From Phenylobacterium sp. LH3H17 (GTDB lineage: Bacteria; Pseudomonadota; Alphaproteobacteria; Caulobacterales; Caulobacteraceae): 64,000 nt of DNA. Numbering within the stretch: position 1 is the stretch's first letter; every line of letters begins with the position of its first letter. The position numbers were made by a program, and so were the translations under genes. Below, piece by piece: positions 34,750 to 42,789 of this stretch. The notes under the pieces are model-generated. The model was given only the letters and a program-made list of their open reading frames with translations, did no database searches and had not been told where the DNA came from. The DNA is taken from the NCBI RefSeq assembly GCF_024298925.1, contig NZ_CP101283.1:1617001-1681000 (forward strand). Direction: 5' to 3'.

Positions 34750-35120
34750 TTGCCGGGCTTCTTCAGCTTGAAGGCGTCCGCCAGGATCTGGAGTTTGTCG
34801 GGTGGAGAGGCGATCAAAGTGGTCATCGTCACAGGACGAAGCTTGTACTCCGCATCGAGCCGGTCGCAGAGGCGGTGGAGGACCGGCGAGGCGGGGGTGT
34901 AGCGATAGTCGCCTGCTTCATCGACCACGGTGATTCCGGCTTGCTCCAGTCTTCGCAAGCCACTCGCCACCAGAGCGGTGCTGCCGCGCAGTTCGGCGAC
35001 GAGCGCGCCTGGCGACCAACCCTGGCAAGGATTGCGCTTGAGCAGGAGGAGGAGTTCGAGCGTCCAGACCGAGGCGATGTGCGCGCGGATGAATGCGATC
35101 AACTCCTCATCATCCGCCAT
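34746..35120 (-). CDS. winged-helix-like protein encoded with DUF5985 pair
   Basis: 124 residues: an initial helix (ELIAFIRAHIASVWTLELLLLL), then a winged-helix-like region (LVAELRGSTALVASGLRRLEQAGITVVDEAGDY, of which VASGLRRLEQAG looks like a recognition helix with a following wing). It lacks obvious sensor cysteines. First gene of the set 35120-34202, so it may regulate or partner the membrane proteins. The 192-base gap upstream (35121-35312) shows no gene or FixK box. Confidence 0.65.
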   Translation of the reverse strand: MADDEELIAFIRAHIASVWTLELLLLLKRNPCQGWSPGALVAELRGSTALVASGLRRLEQAGITVVDEAGDYRYTPASPVLHRLCDRLDAEYKLRPVTMTTLIASPPDKLQILADAFKLKKPGK

Positions 35121-35312
35121 TGTCCGAGGGCTCCCATCGCAGCAGCGCGCACGCTAGAGCGGAAACTCAGCAGATCAACCCCGCACTTCCTCAGATTCGC
35201 CTCGCCGCCGGGCTCGGCGCCCTGCTGGCGGACGTCTTGATGTGTCTAGCCTGAGCTAAGCTGCCGCGAGGACGCCCTCTGGCGAACTTGGGACTGGTGA
35301 CGCCGGGTCGGA

Positions 35313-35681
35313 TCACCGCTCGGATGACCCGAGCGCGCCATCCCCATCGCGGAAGATCTTGCAGAGCGTTTCGATAATCTGCGCCGCGGCCGGGTCGATC
35401 AACCGATAGTGGATTGTCTGTCCCTCCCGTCGGGTCGCCACAAGACCCTCCGCCCGGAGCTTGGCCAGGTGTTGCGACGCTGCAGTCTGAGCGAGGCCCG
35501 CATGGGTCGCGATCTCGCCGACGGAACACTCGCCCTGGGCCAGTCGGCAGAGGAGAATGAGGCGTGGCTCGCTGGCCATCAGCTTCATCAGCCGGGTGGC
35601 CGCGGCGGCATTGGCTTCCAGCGCGGCCAGCTCTGCCGATTTGGGCAAGGTCTTGGTCGCGGCTGCGGAACGCGTGGTCAT
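35313..35681 (-). CDS. ArsR-family repressor, BigR/SqrR-like
   Basis: 122 residues, winged helix with LCRLAQGECSVGEIA, SQHLAKLRAEGLVATRREGQTIHYRL. It matches the BigR/SqrR branch that senses persulfide through two cysteines; C45 aligns with the first, and C107 is near the expected second (spacing 62 rather than about 66), with an extra C52. It lacks metal-binding CxC of ArsR or CadC. It is last in the rhodanese-MFP-RND-ArsR operon, so it is probably autoregulatory. Sulfide sensing is inferred from both sequence and neighbours. Confidence 0.8.
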   Translation of the reverse strand: MTTRSAAATKTLPKSAELAALEANAAAATRLMKLMASEPRLILLCRLAQGECSVGEIATHAGLAQTAASQHLAKLRAEGLVATRREGQTIHYRLIDPAAAQIIETLCKIFRDGDGALGSSER

Positions 35682-35717
35682 CTGTCGAGTGTATCCGTCC
35701 CAACTGGTCGATAAAAC

Positions 35718-38700
35718 TCAAGGCGCCTCGCGAAGCGGCTCCGCTAGCGCGCGTGAGGCGGCGTCGGGCGCCGCGGGCAGGGGACGGCCATCGTCGCGCA
35801 GGGCGATATAGATGGCTGGAATCACCAGCAAGGTCAGCAGGGTCGAGGACGCCAGGCCGAACAGCAGCGAGATCGCCAGCCCCTGGAAGATCGGATCGAA
35901 CAGGATCACCGCGGCGCCGATCATGGCCGCCAGGGCGGTCAGCAGGATCGGCTTGAAACGGATCGCGCCAGCCTCCAGCAGGACCTCCCTCAGCGGCCGC
36001 CCGTCCCCCTGGCTGTGGCGGATGAAGTCCACGAGCAGGATCGAATTGCGCACGATGATCCCGGCCAGCGCTATGAAGCCGATCATCGACGTGGCGGTGA
36101 AGGGCGCCCGAAACAGGATGTGGCCGATGACGATGCCCACCAGAGTGAGCGGGATCGGCGTCAGGATCACCAGCGGCAGGCGGAAGCTTTTGAACTGGGC
36201 GACCACGAGGACATAGATGCCCAGGATCGCCACGCCGAAGGCCGCGCCCATGTCGCGGAAAGTGACCCAGGTGATCTCCCACTCGCCGTCCCACAGCAAG
36301 GTGGGGCGGCTCTCGTCGTCCGGCTGACCGTTCAGCCGGATGTCCGGCTTGGGCAGCGACTTCCAGTCGTGCTGCGCAATAGCCTTGTTGACGGCGAGCA
36401 TGCCGTAGATCGGGGCCTCGTACTGGCCCGCCAGTTCGGCGGTGACCATTTCGGCGTCGCGTCCGTCGCGGCGGTAGATCGGGTATGACCCGGCCTCCCG
36501 TGTCGCCTCCACGATCTCGCCCAGTTCGACAAGCCTCCGCCCACCGGAGATCTGGGACACGCCGACGGGGGTGGCGGCCAGCCGTTCGTCCCAGGTGCGG
36601 TCCGACTGCGGGAGCCGAATGGCGATCTCCAGCGGCGTGCGGCCCTGACCGCGATGGGCGTAGCCGACCGTGGCGCCGCCCATCACCGCGCCGATGGAGT
36701 CGAAGACCTCGCCCTCCGAGAGGCCGAAGAACTCCACCTGCTCGCGATTGGGGCGCAACCGCAGCCGCGGCCGGGGCTCGCCATAGCTGTCGTCGATGTC
36801 GACGATGTAGGGCACGCTCTTGAACAGGGTCTTCACCTCGGCGGCCACCGCGCGCCGGGTCTCGGCGTCCGGCCCGTAAATCTCCGCCAGGAGCGTCGCC
36901 AGCACCGGCGGGCCGGGCGGGGCCTCCACCACCTTGATCGAAGCACCCTTGGGAAGCGGCAGCTCACCGAGGCGGTCGCGCAGGTCGAGTGCGACCGCGT
37001 GGCTGGCGCGCTTGCGCTCCGACTTGTGCGACAGGGCCACGGCCAGATCACCCATCTCCGGACGCGCCCGGAGGAAATAGTGGCGGACCAGGCCGTTGAA
37101 ATTGAACGGCGAGGCGGCGCCGGCATAGGCTTCCAGGGAGACCACTTCCGGCACTGTCTGGGCGACCGCGGCGGCGGCGCCCAGGATCCGCTGCGTGGCC
37201 TCCAGGCTGGTCCCTTCGGGCATGTCGACCACGACCTGCAGCTCCGCCTTGTTGTCGAAGGGCAGGAGTTTCACGGTCACGGTCTTGGTGGCGAACATGG
37301 CCATGGAGACCAGGGTCGCGACGCCCACGCCCACCAGGAAAATCCAGGCGCTGCGGCGGGTGGCGATCACGCGGCCGGCGAGGGCGCGATAGGCGCGGCC
37401 CAAACGGCCGCCGTGGGTGTCCGCGCCATGACCCTGGGCCAGGGACTTGCGCGCGAAGCGGACCATCAGCCAGGGGGCGATCACCACGGCGACGAAGAAG
37501 GAGAACACCATGGCCGCCGAGGCGTTGACCGGGATCGGCGCCATGTAGGGGCCCATCAGGCCGGACACGAACAGCATCGGGAGCAGGGCGGTGACGACGG
37601 CGAGGGTCGCCACGATCGTGGGGTTGCCGACTTCCGCCACCGCCTCGGTGGCGCCCTGCAAGCGGGACCGGCCATCGTTCATGGCCCAATGCCGGGCGAT
37701 GTTCTCGATAATGACGATGGCGTCGTCCACCAGGATGCCGATGGAGAAGATCAGGGCGAAGAGGCTGACCCGGTTGATGGTGTAGCCCATCAGGTTGGAG
37801 GCGAAGAGGGTCAGCAGGATGGTGGTCGGGATCACCACGGCGGTCACGCCGGCCTCGCGCCAGCCGATGGCGAAACCGATCAGCACGACGATGGAGAGGG
37901 TGGCCAGGCCCAGGTGGAAGAGGAGCTCATTGGCCTTCTCATTGGCCGTCTCGCCGTAGTTTCGGGTCACGGAGACGTCGAGCCCAGCCGGGATGAGCGA
38001 GCCCTTCAGCCCTTCGACCTTCTCCAGAATCTGCTCGGAAACGACGACGGCGTTGGCGCCCTTGCGTTTGGCGATGGCCAGGCTGACGGCGGGGGTCTGC
38101 GACCAGTCCTGCCCTGCTCGGGCGTAGCGCCACACCCGAGCCTGATCCTCCCGCGGCGCCTGGATCACCCGGGCGACGTCGCGCAGGTAGACGGGGTCGC
38201 CATTCACGGAAGCGACGCTCAGCAGCCCCACATCGCGGGCCGAGGCCAGGGTGGCGCCGGCGGCGACGTCGACGGCCTGACCGCCCTCGCGGATCGCGCC
38301 TGCCGGGAAGCTGCGATTGGCCTGGCGCACGCTGTCGATCACCGCGCTCAACGGCACGCCCCGAAGCGCCAGGCGCTCGGGATCCGGCTCGATGCGGATT
38401 TCGTCCGGACGCCCGCCGACGATGAAGGTCAGTCCCACGTCCTCGACCTTGGCGACCTCGGTGCGCAGCTTGCCGGCGATGTCGTACAGCGCCTGGTCGG
38501 ACCATCTGCCGGCGACGCCGGGCTTTGGCGACAGGGTCAGCACCACGGCGGGCACGTCGTTGACGCCGCGGGTGACGATGGTCGGGTCCGGAATGCCGAC
38601 GGGGATCTTGTCGTAATTGGCGCGAACCTTCTCATGGATGCGCACCGCGGCGTTGTCGGGGTCCTCACCGACGTCGAACCTGGCGGTGACCATGACCCGG

Positions 38701-38975
38701 TCGTCCTCGACCTGGGTGTAGACATGGTCCACGCCGTGGACGCTCTTGACGATCGTCTCGAGCGGCTTGGCGACCAGCTCGGCCGCATCCTGCGCGCGCA
38801 GCCCGGGCGCCTGGACCATGATGTCGACCATGGGGACGCTGATCTGCGGCTCCTCCTCGCGGGGAATCGAGACCAGCGCCAGCAGGCCCATTGCGATGGC
38901 CGCCAGGAGGAAGAGCGGCGTCAGCGGCGAGCTGATGGTCGCCCGCGTCAGCCGTCCGGACAGTCCCAGATTCAT
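35718..38975 (-). CDS. RND-family efflux transporter permease (AcrB/HAE1-like)
   Basis: 1085 residues, inner-membrane proton-driven pump with 12 TM helices in two repeats and large periplasmic loops. N-terminal PREEEPQISVPMV and the TM4 proton-relay segment ILVDDAIVIIENIARH are visible. The HAE-type rather than CusA-type sequence suggests an organic substrate, unknown here. It overlaps the adaptor gene by four bases. The context (rhodanese, BigR-like repressor) links it to reactive sulfur or electrophile export. Confidence 0.93.
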   Translation of the reverse strand: MNLGLSGRLTRATISSPLTPLFLLAAIAMGLLALVSIPREEEPQISVPMVDIMVQAPGLRAQDAAELVAKPLETIVKSVHGVDHVYTQVEDDRVMVTARFDVGEDPDNAAVRIHEKVRANYDKIPVGIPDPTIVTRGVNDVPAVVLTLSPKPGVAGRWSDQALYDIAGKLRTEVAKVEDVGLTFIVGGRPDEIRIEPDPERLALRGVPLSAVIDSVRQANRSFPAGAIREGGQAVDVAAGATLASARDVGLLSVASVNGDPVYLRDVARVIQAPREDQARVWRYARAGQDWSQTPAVSLAIAKRKGANAVVVSEQILEKVEGLKGSLIPAGLDVSVTRNYGETANEKANELLFHLGLATLSIVVLIGFAIGWREAGVTAVVIPTTILLTLFASNLMGYTINRVSLFALIFSIGILVDDAIVIIENIARHWAMNDGRSRLQGATEAVAEVGNPTIVATLAVVTALLPMLFVSGLMGPYMAPIPVNASAAMVFSFFVAVVIAPWLMVRFARKSLAQGHGADTHGGRLGRAYRALAGRVIATRRSAWIFLVGVGVATLVSMAMFATKTVTVKLLPFDNKAELQVVVDMPEGTSLEATQRILGAAAAVAQTVPEVVSLEAYAGAASPFNFNGLVRHYFLRARPEMGDLAVALSHKSERKRASHAVALDLRDRLGELPLPKGASIKVVEAPPGPPVLATLLAEIYGPDAETRRAVAAEVKTLFKSVPYIVDIDDSYGEPRPRLRLRPNREQVEFFGLSEGEVFDSIGAVMGGATVGYAHRGQGRTPLEIAIRLPQSDRTWDERLAATPVGVSQISGGRRLVELGEIVEATREAGSYPIYRRDGRDAEMVTAELAGQYEAPIYGMLAVNKAIAQHDWKSLPKPDIRLNGQPDDESRPTLLWDGEWEITWVTFRDMGAAFGVAILGIYVLVVAQFKSFRLPLVILTPIPLTLVGIVIGHILFRAPFTATSMIGFIALAGIIVRNSILLVDFIRHSQGDGRPLREVLLEAGAIRFKPILLTALAAMIGAAVILFDPIFQGLAISLLFGLASSTLLTLLVIPAIYIALRDDGRPLPAAPDAASRALAEPLREAP

Positions 38976-40000
38976 CGGGCCGGGCCCTGGGCGAGGATCG
39001 TGTCTCCGGGCGAGAGGCCCGACAGCACCTCCACCTGGCCCGGGGCGGAGCCGCCGGTGATCTGCACGGCCACGTCGCTGGCCTGGCCACCGGCGCCTAG
39101 CACGCGCACGAAATCGATGCCGAACCGGGTGGCGACGAAGCGGGCAGGGACCGTCAGGGCCTTTCGCTCGCCCACCTTTATGCGCACCCGCACCCTCTGG
39201 CCGACCAGGTCCGCGCGCAGCCCGGCGACCGAGATGTCCGCCATCACCCGCCCTGCGGTGACGGCGGGATAGACCTGGGCGATCACACCGCTCGGCTGGA
39301 TTCCTGGCAGATCCTCCGTCACGAGGAAGACCGGGTCGCCGGGGCGGAGGGCGCGGGCCTGGGCTTCGGGGATTTCCAAGCGCAGCAAGGGCTCGCCCGC
39401 GGTGATGGTGGCGATGGACTGTCCCGCCGACACGACGGAGCCGGCGGGCGCGTCGGCGCGCAAGACGCGACCGGACGTGGGCGCCAGCACGGCGCCCTGG
39501 GCGCCCAGTTCGGCGCTTGCGGCGCGCTGGGCCCGGGCGGCGGCGACCTGGCCGTCGGCGGCGCGGGCGGAGGCCTGCGACTGCTCCAGCCGGGCCTTGG
39601 CATAGATGCCCTTTTCGTAAAGCGTGTTGATCCGAGCCAGTTCGGCCCGGGCGCGACTGGCCTCGGCGGCCGCGGCCACCACCTGCGCGTCGTAGGCGCT
39701 GGTCTCGAAGGTGAGGCGCTGGTCCTGGACGCGACCGACGAGCTGCCCTTTCCGGACCACATCGCCCTCCTTGACGAGGACCTGGGTCAAGGTGCCGCCG
39801 ATGCGCGCGCGGGCCTCGCCCATATCCTTGGTGGTGACGGTCGCCGCGACCGGCTTGAAGTCTCCCGTCACGCTCTCGCGCACGACCAGCCGTTCTCCGG
39901 ACGCGGTCGCGGGCCGCGCCGTCGGCTTCGGCGCCTCGCCGCAGGCTCCCAGGGTGAGGGCGAGGGCGATGATCAGGCTGTGAGTCTGTTGGCGGCGCAT
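38972..40000 (-). CDS. RND efflux periplasmic adaptor (MFP), lipoprotein
   Basis: 342 residues. Signal with lipobox LTLGAC (Cys20) predicts membrane anchoring. Domain order: lipoyl half (GGTLTQVLVKEGDVVRKGQ), alpha-helical hairpin with Ala/Arg-rich heptads, second lipoyl half (APTSGRVLRADAPAGSVV), beta-barrel and membrane-proximal domains. ATG 40000 (AAGGAAC upstream) is preferred to open frame further up. No outer-membrane channel gene is in the operon, so a shared TolC-type protein is expected. Confidence 0.9.
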   Translation of the reverse strand: MRRQQTHSLIIALALTLGACGEAPKPTARPATASGERLVVRESVTGDFKPVAATVTTKDMGEARARIGGTLTQVLVKEGDVVRKGQLVGRVQDQRLTFETSAYDAQVVAAAAEASRARAELARINTLYEKGIYAKARLEQSQASARAADGQVAAARAQRAASAELGAQGAVLAPTSGRVLRADAPAGSVVSAGQSIATITAGEPLLRLEIPEAQARALRPGDPVFLVTEDLPGIQPSGVIAQVYPAVTAGRVMADISVAGLRADLVGQRVRVRIKVGERKALTVPARFVATRFGIDFVRVLGAGGQASDVAVQITGGSAPGQVEVLSGLSPGDTILAQGPAR

Positions 40001-40019
40001 CGATGTGTTCCTTCGGCGA

Positions 40020-40382
40020 TCAGCGCACGTCCAGGACGGCGCCGGTCGCGGGATCGAAGCGGATGGTCGGCAGGCCCGCGTCGCGCCAGGCGCCGATGCC
40101 GCCGGCAAGATGCACTCCGATATTCACCCCGGCGGCCTGGCAGCGCTCGATCGCCCCGGCCGAGCGCTTGCCCGATCCGCAATGAAACACGACGGGGCGT
40201 CGGCCGCCGCCCGGCAAGGCGGCGGGGTCGAAGGTGCTGAGGGGAAAATTCAAGGCGCCGTGGATGCGTTCACCGGCGTACTCGCTTGGCTCGCGCACAT
40301 CGACCAGCACGATCGCGCGTTGGTCGAGCAACTCCTTCACCTCTGAGGGCGTCAGGCCTTGGATCGGTTTCGTTCGGGGCAT
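40020..40382 (-). CDS. rhodanese-like sulfurtransferase
   Basis: 120 residues, one rhodanese domain: VLVDVREPSEYAGERI and the active-site loop FHCGSGKRS with the persulfide-carrying Cys68. Single-domain rhodaneses move sulfane sulfur between thiols. GGAGG lies seven bases before ATG 40382. First gene of the leftward operon, whose promoter region holds an AT-rich palindrome (40423-40438). Confidence 0.9.
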   Translation of the reverse strand: MPRTKPIQGLTPSEVKELLDQRAIVLVDVREPSEYAGERIHGALNFPLSTFDPAALPGGGRRPVVFHCGSGKRSAGAIERCQAAGVNIGVHLAGGIGAWRDAGLPTIRFDPATGAVLDVR

Positions 40383-40422
40383 CGGTCATCCTCCCAGCGA
40401 GCTGCTGGCACGTTCAACATTC

Positions 40423-40438
40423 GTATATTCGCATATAC
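40423..40438. promoter_or_regulatory. candidate ArsR/BigR operator, GTATAT-TCGC-ATATAC
   Basis: Perfect 6-base inverted repeat in an unusually AT-rich stretch for this genome (about 40416-40450), 41 bases upstream of the rhodanese ATG and between two divergent sulfur-related operons. AT-rich palindromes of this kind are bound by BigR-type repressors, and such a gene ends the leftward operon. A second palindrome, TTCAAG-G-CTTGAA (40455-40467), lies beside it. Confidence 0.55.
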
Positions 40439-40496
40439 TAATATGATAGGCCAATTCAAGGCTTGAAAATGATGCGGCGCGGCAGCCTCAGCCACC

Positions 40497-40510
40497 TTGA
40501 CGCCGGTCAA
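40497..40510. promoter_or_regulatory. FNR/FixK box TTGA-CGCCGG-TCAA
   Basis: Perfect palindrome. Centre 40503.5 predicts a start near 40545, 19 bases before the SQR-like gene ATG at 40564. Confidence 0.8.
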
Positions 40511-40563
40511 TGAGCCGGGCTCGGGCCGGCGCAGACTGAGTATGGCAACATCAGGAGCCCGCC

Positions 40564-41844
40564 ATGACCAAACCGATCATCGCCATACTGGGCGCCGGCC
40601 TCGGCGGCGCGCTGGCCGCCTTCGAGATCAAGGAAGCCGTCGGCTCGATGGCGGAGGTGACCGTCGTCTCGCAGGGCGACGCCTTCCAATTCGTGCCGTC
40701 CAATCCCTGGGTCGCGGTTCACTGGCGAGCGCGAGAGGCGGTCGAGGTGAACCTGCCGCCGGTGATGGCCAAGAAGGGGATCGGATTTACCGGCGCCGGC
40801 GCGCGCCGTGTCCACCCCTCCGAGAACCGGATCGAACTGAACGACGGCGGCAGCGTCTCCTATGACTACCTTGTGATCGCCACCGGGCCAGAACTCGCCT
40901 TCGACGAGATCGAGGGCCTGGGCCCCAACGGCGGCTATACGCAATCCATCTGCCATGTGGACCATGCCGAGCAGACGGCCATCGCCTTCGACGCTTTCGT
41001 CCAGAACCCCGGGCCGATCATCGTGGGGGCGGTCCAGGGCGCGTCCTGCTTCGGCCCTGCCTACGAGTTCGCGATGATCCTCGACACCGAGCTACGCAGG
41101 CGGAAGATCCGCGACCGGGTTCCGATGACCTTCGTCACCGCCGAACCCTATATCGGTCACCTCGGCCTCGACGGCGTTGGCGACACCAAGGGCCTGCTGG
41201 AAAGCGAGATGCGGAACCGGCATATCAAATGGATCACCAACGCGAAGGTCGTGAAGGCCGGGCCCGGCATGCTCGACGTGGACGAGATCGCCGAGGATGG
41301 CTCGGTGAAGGCACATCATGAGTTGCCCTTCGCCCTCTCCATGATGCTGCCCGCGTTCCGGGGCGTGGAGGCGGTGCGTGGCATCGAGGGGCTGACCAAT
41401 CCGCGCGGCTTCATCCTCGCAGACAAGCACCAGCGCAATCCGACCTTCCCGAACGTCTTTTCGCTCGGGGTCTGCGTCGCCATTCCGCCCATGGGCAAGA
41501 CCCCGGTGCCGGTGGGGGTGCCTAAGACCGGCTTCATGATCGAAAGCATGGTCACGGCGATCGCCCGAAACCTGCGCGACCTGCTGGACGGCAAGGACCC
41601 GATCCACGAGGGCGCTTGGAACGCCATCTGCCTCGCCGACTTTGGCGACGGCGGCGTGGCCTTCATCGCCCAGCCGCAGATTCCGCCTCGCAACGTCAGC
41701 TGGTCGGCGGAGGGGCGGTGGGTCCACCTCGCCAAGGTCGGGTTCGAGAAGTATTTTATCGGGAAGATCAAACGCGGTGAGAGCGCGCCGTTCTACGAAA
41801 AGATGGCCCTCGATCTCATAGGCGCCAAGAAGCTGAAGGTCTGA
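40564..41844 (+). CDS. sulfide:quinone oxidoreductase-like FAD protein
   Basis: 426 residues, two-dinucleotide-binding flavoprotein: FAD motif IAILGAGLGGALAAFEIK, second fold, ATG motif LVIATGPEL, and C-terminal membrane-association region. C130 and C162 (GASCFGPAYEF) have exactly the spacing of C127/C159 in Rhodobacter SQR, and C304 (SLGVCVAIPP) supplies a third. It should oxidise sulfide to sulfane sulfur and reduce quinone. Control by a FixK box ties it to low oxygen. Electrons from sulfide would feed the quinone pool used by the oxidases here. Confidence 0.85.
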   Translation: MTKPIIAILGAGLGGALAAFEIKEAVGSMAEVTVVSQGDAFQFVPSNPWVAVHWRAREAVEVNLPPVMAKKGIGFTGAGARRVHPSENRIELNDGGSVSYDYLVIATGPELAFDEIEGLGPNGGYTQSICHVDHAEQTAIAFDAFVQNPGPIIVGAVQGASCFGPAYEFAMILDTELRRRKIRDRVPMTFVTAEPYIGHLGLDGVGDTKGLLESEMRNRHIKWITNAKVVKAGPGMLDVDEIAEDGSVKAHHELPFALSMMLPAFRGVEAVRGIEGLTNPRGFILADKHQRNPTFPNVFSLGVCVAIPPMGKTPVPVGVPKTGFMIESMVTAIARNLRDLLDGKDPIHEGAWNAICLADFGDGGVAFIAQPQIPPRNVSWSAEGRWVHLAKVGFEKYFIGKIKRGESAPFYEKMALDLIGAKKLKV

Positions 41845-41880
41845 ACTGGGCGCGTGCCTGAGCCATTCAAGGAGTGTGAC

Positions 41881-42084
41881 ATGACTGTCGATCGCGCTGT
41901 CTTCGTCTTCGCGGGTTTCGTGATCCTCGCAAGCGTAGCCCTCGCCCACTACGTCAGCCCGTGGTGGATTCTGCTGGCGGTGTTCGCCGCCGTGAACATG
42001 ATCCAGGCGGCCTTCACGGGCTTCTGCCCCGCCGCCATGGTGTTCAAGAAGCTGGGCGTGAGGCCGGGGGCGGCCTTTCGCTGA
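41881..42084 (+). CDS. DUF2892 (YgaP-like transmembrane) protein
   Basis: 67 residues, two TM helices, with NMIQAAFTGFCPAAMVFKKLG, matching the DUF2892 signature (N..Q...TGFCP......LG). In YgaP this module is fused to a rhodanese; here it is separate, next to an SQR-like gene and near a rhodanese. AAGGAG lies six bases before ATG 41881. Probably co-transcribed with the SQR gene (36 bases apart). Confidence 0.88.
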   Translation: MTVDRAVFVFAGFVILASVALAHYVSPWWILLAVFAAVNMIQAAFTGFCPAAMVFKKLGVRPGAAFR

Positions 42085-42107
42085 ACGGACGGTCGCGCAT
42101 CCGTGGC

Positions 42108-42581
42108 TCAGCTCGCCGGCGACGCCAGTTTCTCGAGGGCCTCCAACAGGATCGGGCGCTGACCGGGGTGGATCTTCGTCAGAGCCTCGCCTGGTTTCAT
42201 GTAGGCCACCCGGTCGATTTCGGGAAAGGCGCGCCGGCGCCCCGACCCTGTGGGCCATTCGAGTTCGAAGCTGTTGCTCCGGAAGGCGTCCAGGTCGAGA
42301 TCGGCCGCCGCCAGCCAGCAATGCACCAGCTTGGCGCTCTTCTGCCGCCGGGGGGTGAGTTCGACGAACGGGCCCTCCACCGTGAAGCCGACCTCCTCCT
42401 CGAATTCGCGCACCGCCGTTGCCAGTAGCGCCTCGCCGTCATTGGCCAGCCCTTTGGGGATGGACCAGGCGCCTTGGTCCCGGTTTCGCCAGAACGGCCC
42501 GCCCGGGTGGCCCAGCAGGAACTCCGCCGAGCCATCGCGTAGCCGGTAGACGAGGAGCGCGGCGCTCATGGACCTGGGCAT
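42108..42581 (-). CDS. NUDIX hydrolase
   Basis: 157 residues with the Nudix box GEALLATAVREFEEEVGF preceded by WSIPKGLAND (PKG then G...E...REFEEEVGF). The FWRNRDQGAWSIPKG stretch resembles diadenosine-polyphosphate and related NTP hydrolases. Substrate unknown. ATG 42581 has GGGGA upstream; ATG 42569 is an alternative. It is convergent with the DUF2892 gene (23-base gap). Confidence 0.87.
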   Translation of the reverse strand: MPRSMSAALLVYRLRDGSAEFLLGHPGGPFWRNRDQGAWSIPKGLANDGEALLATAVREFEEEVGFTVEGPFVELTPRRQKSAKLVHCWLAAADLDLDAFRSNSFELEWPTGSGRRRAFPEIDRVAYMKPGEALTKIHPGQRPILLEALEKLASPAS

Positions 42582-42705
42582 GTCCCCAGCATGCCAGGGC
42601 GCGCCGCCGAAGTCCCGAGGCGCAGGGTGAGGGCCGCGACGCGAGGGACGAAGTCATCCCACTCAACCTGACGCGGCGCCCAGACCCGCGGCGACCCACT
42701 CGCGG

Positions 42706-42719
42706 TTGACATGACGCAA
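42706..42719. promoter_or_regulatory. weak FNR/FixK-like box TTGA-CATGAC-GCAA
   Basis: Seven of eight positions match. Centre 42712.5 predicts a start about 36 bases before the MgtC/DUF4010 ATG. The deviation at a core base and the longer leader make it a lower-grade site. The rest of the gap 42582-42789 shows no gene. Confidence 0.35.
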
Positions 42720-42789
42720 GACCATCGCCGACCGCCTGGACTATGATCGCGCGTCGCTGCTCAGGCGAAGATCGCACCGGTCAGAATTC

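Noticed and set aside
35121..35312. Short + strand frame ending ALLADVLMCLA in the gap before the ArsR gene
   Set aside because: Only a TTG start, no ribosome site, no family; not enough to call a gene.
36654..39272. Very long open frame antisense to the RND permease gene
   Set aside because: High-GC shadow: low-complexity His/Gly/Asp-rich translation, no family motif, while the opposite strand encodes a complete pump with all landmarks.
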